Shown here one piece after another: positions 1 through 5,680 of a stretch of 7,888 nucleotides of DNA (position 1 is the first letter of the stretch; each line of letters starts with the position of its first letter). The notes beneath the pieces were generated by a model. It ran no database searches. It saw nothing but the letters and a program-made list of their open reading frames with translations, and was not told where the DNA came from. The DNA is from Candidatus Hydrogenedentota bacterium (GTDB taxonomy: Bacteria > Hydrogenedentota > Hydrogenedentia > Hydrogenedentiales > GCA-2746185): contig DTSJ01000326.1 of the NCBI GenBank assembly GCA_012965445.1, positions 1 through 7,888 on the forward strand. The letters are read 5' to 3'. Both the position numbers and the translations under genes were made by a program.

Positions 1-340
1 CGCCTTCTGAGCGTTTACCGAATTCGTGTTCGGACAACGGACCCGCGACTTCGTCGTTTTCTTTCGTTATCACGAAAAACGGCTTTTCCGCATCGCCGCG
101 TCCATGCCTTGTAAAAATATGTTCGTCTGTCACAATATATTCTTTCACTCGACTCACGCCATAATCTTCGGGAAACAGGACAATACCTCCATCGCGCTTG
201 CCGACAACAACTTCCGTTGAATTGTTTCGATGAATCGCGTAACCATCACCGATATCCAGTGCGAAATCATGCCCGCCGGTCGCGACGCAGCTCCCTGAAA
301 TGGTCAGAGCGGCTATCAAAGACACGGTTTTGTTCAACAT
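1..340 (-). CDS. Small exported protein, possible lipoprotein (partial, C terminus outside window)
   Basis: On the minus strand an ATG at 338-340 opens a frame that stays open for 113 codons to the window edge, so the C terminus is missing. The start MLNKTVSLIAALTISGSC looks like a short signal peptide: one basic residue, a hydrophobic stretch, then Cys18. The residues before the cysteine (ISGS) fit a lipobox poorly, because the usual Leu at -3 is Ser, so lipidation is uncertain. A GGAG lies 11 bases upstream of the ATG. The mature part has LDIGDGYAIHR near residue 28 and KPFFVITKENDEVAGPLSEHEF near residue 86. This resembles, from memory, small DUF3997-like lipoproteins whose ends read 'YYIID..ND.VYGPLT..EF'. 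That link is a recollection, not a search result. It starts 36 bp after the methyltransferase stop on the same strand, so the two may be cotranscribed. Function unknown. Confidence 0.7.
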   Translation of the reverse strand, partial: MLNKTVSLIAALTISGSCVATGGHDFALDIGDGYAIHRNNSTEVVVGKRDGGIVLFPEDYGVSRVKEYIVTDEHIFTRHGRGDAEKPFFVITKENDEVAGPLSEHEFGKRSEG

Positions 341-376
341 GTCAACGCTTTCTCCGGAATTTCAATCATATGCAGA

Positions 377-955
377 TCATTTTTTAGTTGCGATCACGAT
401 ACCCGTAGACCACGCCAGCTTCGTAATAACCAAATCATCACGGCCTTCTAACACTTCGAGTAATGCAGAAACCTTCGACGGATGGTCCTCAGGCCAGTTC
501 TCCTGCGGCAGCATATCGTCGATCACGTAGAGTCCCCCGACCTGCAGAAGTCCCAGCGCCAAATCCAGGTCCCAATACTTCCCGGGCCACGTATCCGCAA
601 ATATAAAATCGTACTCCTTCTCAGCCTCGCCCCGTAGAAAATCCGAGCCATCCCTTACATGAAACTTCACCCGATCATCACCCGAAAGATGCTTTTGAGC
701 GACGCCAACGAAGGTCAAATCGATGTCAACAGTAGTCAGCGATGCCTCAGCGTCCATACCGTCAAGCATCCAACAAGTCGAAAGCCCCGTACCCGTGCCC
801 AATTCCAGCACACGCCCGCCCCTCTTCGTTGCAACCAGCGTCCTCAGTAGCGAGCCCGTCTGATGGTCCGATGCCATCGAAAAACCGGACCCTAGCGTAT
901 CCAGTTCAATTGCCGGAATTCTCTCCGGTATTATAAGGTTTTCGCGATCATTCAT
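377..955 (-). CDS. Class I SAM-dependent methyltransferase, O-methyltransferase-like
   Basis: This 192-residue protein has the Rossmann-fold methyltransferase signature. Motif I is VLELGTGTG (residues 49-57), which binds S-adenosylmethionine. TTVDID (75-80) supplies the acidic residue expected to hold the ribose hydroxyls. YDFIFADTWPGKYWD (115-129), followed by GGLYVIDDML (140-149), matches the strand 4 and strand 5 regions of the small catechol/caffeoyl-CoA O-methyltransferase group, where Asp121 and Asp146/147 would sit near the metal or substrate site. Length is near the lower end for that family. The substrate cannot be told from sequence. The ATG at 953-955 follows a weak GGA about 10 bases upstream and leaves a complete N-terminal helix. 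The gene is transcribed away from the SprT-like gene and lies just upstream of a small exported protein. The family call is firm; catalytic specificity is unknown. Confidence 0.88.
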   Translation of the reverse strand: MNDRENLIIPERIPAIELDTLGSGFSMASDHQTGSLLRTLVATKRGGRVLELGTGTGLSTCWMLDGMDAEASLTTVDIDLTFVGVAQKHLSGDDRVKFHVRDGSDFLRGEAEKEYDFIFADTWPGKYWDLDLALGLLQVGGLYVIDDMLPQENWPEDHPSKVSALLEVLEGRDDLVITKLAWSTGIVIATKK

Positions 956-1016
956 GCTGATTTATCCGACTTGATTTGGTTGAACGGCGGAATATGCGCA
1001 CTGTGCAGACCAATTC

Positions 1017-1046
1017 AGCATAACAGCCAAAATCAAGCCTTTTCCA
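1017..1046 (-). promoter_or_regulatory. Candidate promoter for the methyltransferase gene
   Basis: Read on the minus strand, TATGCT (1017-1022) is a 4/6 match to a -10 box and is preceded by TGT (1023-1025), giving an extended -10. TGGAAA (1041-1046) is a 4/6 match to a -35 box at 18-bp spacing. Transcription would begin near 1010, leaving a leader of about 55 bases before the ATG at 955. The call is by eye and assumes a sigma-70-type factor. Confidence 0.3.
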
Positions 1047-1049
1047 CCC

Positions 1050-1068
1050 GCCAAAAATCAGTTTTGGC
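1050..1068. promoter_or_regulatory. Inverted repeat between divergent promoters, candidate operator
   Basis: GCCAAAA (1050-1056) and TTTTGGC (1062-1068) are perfect inverted copies around the five-base centre ATCAG. The element lies between the two candidate -35 boxes, 11 bp from the plus-strand box and 3 bp from the minus-strand box. A partial copy, GCCAAAATCA, occurs at 1026-1035 within the minus-strand promoter spacer. A dimeric repressor or activator could act on both genes from here. No T-run follows on either strand that would make it a convincing intrinsic terminator. Which protein would bind is unknown. Confidence 0.35.
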
Positions 1069-1079
1069 TCAGTAAGCTA

Positions 1080-1108
1080 TTGACTTTTCTGCTAAATATC
1101 GCTAGTCT
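1080..1108 (+). promoter_or_regulatory. Candidate sigma-70-type promoter for the SprT-like gene operon
   Basis: TTGACT (1080-1085, 5/6 to the -35 consensus) and TAGTCT (1103-1108, 4/6 to the -10 consensus) are separated by exactly 17 bp. Transcription would begin near 1115, giving a leader of about 35 bases that carries the GGGGGGAAA ribosome-binding site at 1136-1144. This is the best-looking promoter in the window. Confidence 0.5.
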
Positions 1109-1149
1109 ATGGTCAGTACGCAGAGAAGGTCTTCCGGGGGGAAACGTAC

Positions 1150-1872
1150 ATGCAGCTGGAGCTACCGATTGTTGACGAGGCATTCCTGCACCGTGCCCTC
1201 GAAGACGTTACCGGGATGACTGTACAGCTGGTAATCACCAACAACCGTTCCAGCATGCTCGCCTTCAATCCCGGCTCCGGCAATTCAGCCGAAATACGCG
1301 TCCATAGGATGTTTCTCTCGGCCGGTCCAGAGGTAATCCGAGCGCTGGGTCTTTGGCTGAAACGCAGACGCTGCAAACGCTCTGCCGCTGTAATCGACCA
1401 TTTCATCAGCAAAAACCGTCACCTCATACCCGATCAGAAACGAAGTAGAATCATAGCCTACCGGGTTCGCGGCCACGTACACGACCTGCAAATGCTTTAC
1501 GACGAAGTCAACACCGAGTATTTCTCCGATTCGGTCGATGTGCCCATTACCTGGGGAAAACTTCCCTCAAAACGAAACAGACGCTCGATTCGGTTCGGAA
1601 GCTACTCCCCTGAAGATCATCTCGTTCGAATCCATCCCTATCTGGATCAGGAATTCGTACCCGAGTTTTTCGTACGCTACGTCGTTTTCCACGAGATGCT
1701 CCACGCCCACCTCGGCATTCAGATCCATCCCTCCGGCAGGCGGATCATCCACTCAAAAACCTTCAACCAAATGGAACGCGAGTATCCGGACTATGATCGT
1801 GCGATCGCATGGCACGACTCACCGAAAAATCTGGGTAAGCTGCTTCGCTCGCGTCCCCAGCGCGCGGCCTAG
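1150..1872 (+). CDS. SprT-like zinc metalloprotease domain protein
   Basis: The 240-residue protein contains HEMLH at residues 181-185, the HExxH zinc-protease motif, in the setting VVFHEMLHAHLGI typical of SprT/Spartan-like domains. His201, in the segment HSKTFNQMER, has the position of the third zinc ligand seen in this family (usually written HG..F...M). The preceding HDLQMLYDEVNTEYF (111-125) and VPITWGK (131-137) match the start of the SprT-like fold (helix with N..YF, then a strand with ITWG). The first 100 residues form an extension rich in Arg/Lys around 71-79, which might contact nucleic acid. No C-terminal zinc ribbon is present. The start at 1150 follows a strong G-rich ribosome site. 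Eukaryotic Spartan cleaves DNA-protein crosslinks; whether this bacterial relative does so is not shown. The gene heads a three-gene plus-strand series. The domain call is firm; the substrate is unknown. Confidence 0.88.
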   Translation: MQLELPIVDEAFLHRALEDVTGMTVQLVITNNRSSMLAFNPGSGNSAEIRVHRMFLSAGPEVIRALGLWLKRRRCKRSAAVIDHFISKNRHLIPDQKRSRIIAYRVRGHVHDLQMLYDEVNTEYFSDSVDVPITWGKLPSKRNRRSIRFGSYSPEDHLVRIHPYLDQEFVPEFFVRYVVFHEMLHAHLGIQIHPSGRRIIHSKTFNQMEREYPDYDRAIAWHDSPKNLGKLLRSRPQRAA

Positions 1873-1911
1873 CCCGCAAGAGCATCCACCTTCGTAATGC
1901 TCAACCTCATG

Positions 1912-1920
1912 TGATACGAT
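1912..1920 (+). promoter_or_regulatory. Possible internal extended -10 promoter before the cyclic-nucleotide-fold gene
   Basis: TG at 1912-1913, one base, then TACGAT (1915-1920) form an extended -10-like element inside the 89-bp gap after the SprT-like gene. No good -35 box sits at 16-19 bp upstream. Transcription would begin near 1927, 35 bases before the chosen ATG. It could give the downstream pair some independent expression, but this is weak evidence. Confidence 0.2.
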
Positions 1921-1961
1921 GTTCGGGACGAACAATCAGGAACGGGATTCGGGATTTCTCC

Positions 1962-2417
1962 ATGGTCAATCAATCGAAAAAAATCGCGTCGGTGCCCCTG
2001 ATAAAAGATTTGTCGCCCGTGTTGCAGGATGCAGTCGTACAAATTCTCGATTCCATATCTGAAGAACTCATGCTGAACAAAGGCGAGACTCTTTACCATG
2101 AAGGTGAGGAAGGCGACAACACAGGCGTACTCCTCATTTCAGGAAGCGTCGAGATATCCCACGGCAATACCTACCCGAAAATTGTCAAAGCGCCAGAACT
2201 GTTTGGAGAAATGCGCCAGATGAATGACAAAGGTCAACGGGTTGCCACTATATGCGCCAGTGAACGCTCCACCATTTTGCGGTTTTCCTGGCACAATTTC
2301 ATTGGCGTACTCATGAAAATTTCAAGTATCACGAAAGAACAACGAGTTGAATTGCGAAGGGCCCTGAATCAAATCGGAAATACGCGCCTACAGGAACTGT
2401 TTGATTCTAAATCCTGA
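1962..2417 (+). CDS. Stand-alone cyclic-nucleotide-binding-fold (cNMP/CRP-N-like) protein
   Basis: From the ATG at 1962 the protein is 151 residues. Its core matches a cNMP-binding beta-roll: GETLYHEGEEGDNTGVLLISG (41-61) is the family's 'G..l..eGe.gd..y.i..G' pattern. FGEMRQMNDKGQRVATICA (81-99) corresponds to the phosphate-binding cassette, with Glu83 and Arg93 spaced as in E. coli CRP (GE, then Arg ten residues on). The other small residues of the cassette are replaced, so binding of cAMP or cGMP is uncertain. A short helical tail (124-147) ends the protein; there is no helix-turn-helix, so it is not a CRP-type transcription factor by itself. An upstream GTG at 1911 is in frame, but the ATG at 1962 has GGGA seven bases before it and starts at the natural domain edge. 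It probably works through a partner, perhaps the neighbouring TPR protein or the kinases; that is inference. Confidence 0.82.
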   Translation: MVNQSKKIASVPLIKDLSPVLQDAVVQILDSISEELMLNKGETLYHEGEEGDNTGVLLISGSVEISHGNTYPKIVKAPELFGEMRQMNDKGQRVATICASERSTILRFSWHNFIGVLMKISSITKEQRVELRRALNQIGNTRLQELFDSKS

Positions 2418-2468
2418 ATCCCGGCGAATGTATTCGTGTAGATTCCGACTTCTCTACTGGACTTAATT

Positions 2469-3176
2469 ATGGTATTCGGTCTGTTTGCCAGTAAAGAACA
2501 GCTCAAGGAGCAATTCCTTCATTGGTGGAAAATCGGGCATCTGATCAATGCTGCAAAGTTTGGAGAGAAACTGGTCAGGAAAGACCCCGAAGACTTTCAG
2601 AATCTCCACGATCTCGGAGTAGTCTACCTTCAATTCGATATGCCTGAACGGGTTCTCGATCTTCTCGAGAGTGCCAATGCCCTCCACGAAAGCAGCTTAC
2701 ACTGGAACAATATCGGCCGTGCCTGCCAAGCACTCGAAAAGTTCAAGGAAGCTCAAGATACCTACGCCAAGGCACGAGAACTGGATCCAGACGATCCCCA
2801 ACCCTGGTACAATATCTCAGTCTGTCAGCGCGAGGCGGGAGATATGGATGGCTCGTATAAGACCTTGATAGAAATTTCCGAAGCATTCCCGGATCACGCT
2901 GGCACCCACAACGACATTGCATTGCATCTTGAATCAGGGGGTGATTTCGACATGGCCGTTGCGCGACTTGATGATGCCTTGCGGGCCGATCCCGATTACG
3001 ATGCTGCACGCCAGAACATCGTGCGCATTTTGTGCGCCCAGAACTCCCTTGAACGAGCCACGACGTATCTAAATCATTGGAAACAGAAGGGTCGTCCGGT
3101 CGAAGTTGATACACGAAAGAATACAATACAAATACGCTTAAACGGGTTCGTAATTTATGAACGAAAGCGCGAGTGA
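2469..3176 (+). CDS. Tetratricopeptide repeat (TPR) protein
   Basis: The 235-residue protein is made of about five helix-pair repeats: roughly 43-75, 77-110, 111-143 and 145-177, with a degenerate one near 8-41 and a partial one after 179. TPR consensus features are visible: 'LHWNNIGRACQALEKFKEAQDTYAKARELDPDDP' occupies 77-110 with W/L, G, A and P at canonical places, then PWYNISVCQREAGDMDGSY (112-130). The C-terminal 30 residues (205-235) are basic and end in a short strand-like segment. No signal peptide or membrane helix is seen, so it is probably cytoplasmic and a protein-protein adaptor. The ATG at 2469 has GGA at 2459-2461 as a modest ribosome site. It begins 51 bp after the cyclic-nucleotide-fold gene, suggesting cotranscription, and its stop is only 10 bp from the convergent kinase stop. 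The partner is unknown. Confidence 0.85.
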   Translation: MVFGLFASKEQLKEQFLHWWKIGHLINAAKFGEKLVRKDPEDFQNLHDLGVVYLQFDMPERVLDLLESANALHESSLHWNNIGRACQALEKFKEAQDTYAKARELDPDDPQPWYNISVCQREAGDMDGSYKTLIEISEAFPDHAGTHNDIALHLESGGDFDMAVARLDDALRADPDYDAARQNIVRILCAQNSLERATTYLNHWKQKGRPVEVDTRKNTIQIRLNGFVIYERKRE

Positions 3177-3186
3177 GTTTCGCTCA

Positions 3187-5397
3187 TCAGAGACCCGATG
3201 CCAGCTGTTCCAAATCCATCACGACCAGTAAGGATTTTGTGTCGGAATCTGTAATGGCCAATAGTGTTTTCCCATCGTTCGAGATCCGGCCGATGTCGCT
3301 GACTCCGTCTTCAAGAAACGTCAATTGTTTACGCGGATGCGGATCAGCGGTCGACACCTGCCACAGCTGATTCACATCTTTAAGGTCCGGAGCCAGTGCG
3401 ATCACATCAACACCACTTGGATGCCACCGCACATCGGAGGCATTCGGAATCAGCAGAGTACGCGTTCTGTTGCGCAAACTATACAAAACAACCTCCTGTA
3501 CATTGCCCGCCCCTGCCTCCGCTACGGCAATCAGTTCTTCAGATGGATGCACCGCAAACGAACCTTCAGCCGTCAGCATTGAGGAAACCAACTCTTCAGA
3601 CTGACCCGCTCCGCCTATTGCCGCAGTGTACATTCGCCAATTTCCGTCCTCATCATGTCTGGAAAATGCTACGCGGCTCTCGTCATCCGTGGCAGCGATC
3701 TTCCCGATAGGCATGCCCGGTGGAACTATCGACCGACCGGCGGATTTTCCCTTTTCGAACACATAGATTCCCGATTCCCCCGGTGTCGCCAGGGATTCTC
3801 CAATCACTATCATTCGATTGTCAGAGCTCAGAAACACGATCTGCTCAACTGCGCTGAATGCATCTCTGGCTGGTTTACCAATCACGTTGTACAAGGACTG
3901 CCGCCTCACCACGGAGGTACCGTCAGCGGCCAGCTCAGCACCGTAGAGCTGATACTCATCACTACCCTTTTCGGACAGCTCTACGTAGGCCGTCGCACGT
4001 GCCGATTCCAGGCCTACAATGCGAATCGACTCCGCATCTGTCGGAGCGAGAACGATGCGCACATCTTTATTTCCTTTGCGAATGGACACCAATCCCCGGC
4101 GTCCCTCCCACGCTGAACCCGAACGGCCAACGATGTGTACGAGACCCGATGAGGCATCAATCCATCCGGCCGGGTCAGGAAGCCAATCAAGATTGTTTAA
4201 CTGCACAAGTGTGAGACCCGGCATCTCTGGGTAAAAAGATGCAACCCGGTTCCCTGAACTCCAGTCGCCCCGAGTCGCCCCGAGTCGCCGAGAGAGATCG
4301 TTCGCTGTTGCCGGACCGATACCCATAGTGTAAAGCAATCCGATCATGCCCATTATCACAGATACAATCCCCCACGCCACTACAGTTTTCACGTTCAGCG
4401 ATTGCGCGTTCCATTGATTCCTCACGCGTTCAAGAACTGAATCCGACTCTTCCAGAAGGTCGGAATCAGATGCAATGGGTGTAGCAGGGGTCGGTTGAGA
4501 ATCCCGAAAACTTTTGAGCGAGGATTCCAGCCCGGAATCATCCTCCACCATCGACTTGCCTTCACGTACGCGATTACACAGATAGATCCACTCATGCGCC
4601 GATGCCGGACGATTTTCCACCTTTTTCTCAAGAAGATATGCGATCAGACGTTCGACATCCTCCGGGATGTCCGGCATAAAGTCGGACACTCGTCGAGGCG
4701 GATCGGAAACAATCTTGCGAATTAACTCTATTGTGTCGTTCGATTCATAGGGTAAACGACCAGTGACCATCTGAAACAGGACAACCCCAAGTGAATAGAG
4801 GTCACTCGAAAAAGTAATCTCGGCGTTCTGGCATCGTTCAGGCGACATATACTGAGGAGTTCCCAGCCGAGATCCGTCTACCGTCAGTTGCGTCTCTGCG
4901 GTGAGGACCTTCGCTATGCCGAAATCAGTCACATAGGCATGACCATCGCGTGTAATGATGATATTTCCCGGCTTTATATCGCGGTGAATAATCTGTGCCT
5001 CGTGTGCGCTACCCAGTGCCTCCGCGATTTGTTCGCCGATCGCCAACGCCCGTTCCCAGGGAATTCGACGCTCGCGTTTCATCACCTTACTCAGCGGATC
5101 GCCGTCCACCAATTCCATGGCAATATACGGGATTCCCCCCACCGCTCCCACCGAGTAAATCTGCACAATATTCGGATGGTTCAGACTTGCATATGCCTGA
5201 GCTTCACGCCGAAAACGGGCCACGACCGCTTTGTGGGACCGGAGATCATCCTTCAGCACTTTTAGCGCAACGGTACGTCCGAGAGAGGTATCGGTCGCCC
5301 GATACACGATCCCCATCCCGCCTTGACCGACTGTCTCAATAATATCGTAATCGCCAAACATTGTGCTCGCCCTGGCTGCACTTCCGTCATCTGTCAT
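3187..5397 (-). CDS. Receptor-like Ser/Thr protein kinase with single membrane segment and C-terminal propeller-like sensor
   Basis: With the ATG at 5395-5397 the protein is 736 residues. A full Hanks-type kinase domain covers about 17-275: Gly loop GQGGMG (24-29), Lys46 in VALKV, helix-C Glu65, catalytic HRD (138-140) with Lys142 and Asn145, metal-binding DFG (158-160), and LGTPQYMSPE closing the activation loop. Thr166, Thr169 and Thr172 in that loop are possible autophosphorylation sites, as in PknB-type kinases. An acidic linker follows, then one hydrophobic segment (about 337-360), and about 370 presumably periplasmic residues with propeller-type repeats such as FAVHPSEELIAVAE, VRWHPSGVDVIAL and ISNDGKTLLAI, resembling TolB/PD40. 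An in-frame TTG at 5466 would add 23 residues but overlaps the tail of the kinase gene upstream. GAAAAGG about 10 bases before the ATG supports the chosen start. The gene follows its paralogue by 55 bp and is probably cotranscribed. All catalytic residues are present. Confidence 0.92.
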   Translation of the reverse strand: MTDDGSAARASTMFGDYDIIETVGQGGMGIVYRATDTSLGRTVALKVLKDDLRSHKAVVARFRREAQAYASLNHPNIVQIYSVGAVGGIPYIAMELVDGDPLSKVMKRERRIPWERALAIGEQIAEALGSAHEAQIIHRDIKPGNIIITRDGHAYVTDFGIAKVLTAETQLTVDGSRLGTPQYMSPERCQNAEITFSSDLYSLGVVLFQMVTGRLPYESNDTIELIRKIVSDPPRRVSDFMPDIPEDVERLIAYLLEKKVENRPASAHEWIYLCNRVREGKSMVEDDSGLESSLKSFRDSQPTPATPIASDSDLLEESDSVLERVRNQWNAQSLNVKTVVAWGIVSVIMGMIGLLYTMGIGPATANDLSRRLGATRGDWSSGNRVASFYPEMPGLTLVQLNNLDWLPDPAGWIDASSGLVHIVGRSGSAWEGRRGLVSIRKGNKDVRIVLAPTDAESIRIVGLESARATAYVELSEKGSDEYQLYGAELAADGTSVVRRQSLYNVIGKPARDAFSAVEQIVFLSSDNRMIVIGESLATPGESGIYVFEKGKSAGRSIVPPGMPIGKIAATDDESRVAFSRHDEDGNWRMYTAAIGGAGQSEELVSSMLTAEGSFAVHPSEELIAVAEAGAGNVQEVVLYSLRNRTRTLLIPNASDVRWHPSGVDVIALAPDLKDVNQLWQVSTADPHPRKQLTFLEDGVSDIGRISNDGKTLLAITDSDTKSLLVVMDLEQLASGL
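4261..4290. repeat. Three tandem copies of a 10-bp unit inside the kinase gene
   Basis: The plus strand reads CCAGTCGCCC, CGAGTCGCCC, CGAGTCGCCG: three adjacent 10-bp units differing only at the outer ends. It lies in the coding sequence just after the membrane segment and encodes RRLGATRGDW of the downstream kinase. Ten is not a multiple of three, so gain or loss of one unit would shift the frame and remove the whole sensor region. Confidence 0.7.
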
Positions 5398-5452
5398 GGA
5401 GTGTACCTTTTCTGCATGCACGGATTCATTCGAGTCGACATAGCTGGCGCAT

Positions 5453-5680
5453 TCAATCCAGACCAAGCGCGCTCCAATTCAATACCAACATGGACGGAGT
5501 CGAAGCGCCTTGTGCAATCGCCGAAACATATTGTCCATCAGGCGACACGGCATAAGATGCCTTGATTCCGTTTTGGATATCGGTGATCACGACTCTACGA
5601 TCTGTGTCTACCGCATGAATCGCTACCAACTGCAGTGGACATCGAAGCCGCTGTTTCGATGGACGAAAATCCTTCTCCTT
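5453..5680 (-). other. Out-of-frame C-terminal tail of the upstream kinase gene (frameshift remnant)
   Basis: Minus-strand codons in a frame one base off the main kinase frame stay open from just after a TAG at 5681-5683 to a TGA at 5453-5455, about 75 codons. The frame reads QLVAIHAVDTDRRVVITD, later SYAVSPDGQYVSAIA and finally MLVLNWSALGLD. This lines up with the C terminus of the neighbouring kinase (QLWQVSTADPHPRKQLT, then GRISNDGKTLLAI, then LLVVMDLEQLASGL), including the PD40-like 'S.DG' turn. It has no start codon context of its own and begins within the kinase gene. The distance 7760-5453 is 2308 bases, one more than a multiple of three, which fits a single surplus base. The shift must lie between about 5597 and 5680. 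The TTTT run (AAAA on plus, 5666-5669) is one plausible site. Confidence 0.8.

Noticed and set aside
1113..1412. A 99-codon minus-strand open frame overlapping the start of the SprT-like gene.
   Set aside because: It runs across the best promoter and ribosome site in the window, and the plus-strand protein there has clear family motifs further on.
1911..1961. An upstream GTG start for the cyclic-nucleotide-fold protein.
   Set aside because: The ATG at 1962 has GGGA at a proper distance and leaves the domain intact. The added 17 residues look like a translated leader.
2425..2440. CGAAT-GT-ATTCG palindrome between the cyclic-nucleotide-fold and TPR genes as a terminator.
   Set aside because: The stem is only 5 bp with a two-base loop and no T-run, so it is not credible as an intrinsic terminator.
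3655..4214. Overlapping plus-strand open frames of 118-153 codons opposite the downstream kinase.
   Set aside because: They are antisense shadows of the kinase sensor region, with compositionally odd products and no start signals.
5398..5466. An N-terminal extension of the downstream kinase from a TTG at 5466.
   Set aside because: It would overlap the reconstructed end of the upstream kinase, has no good ribosome site, and adds nothing to the kinase domain. The ATG at 5397 is preferred.
5660..5675. Programmed +1 frameshifting at the GGATTTTCG site as a deliberate device.
   Set aside because: There is no classical slippery heptamer, rare-codon pause or downstream structure that I can recognise. 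A simple one-base indel explains the data with fewer assumptions.
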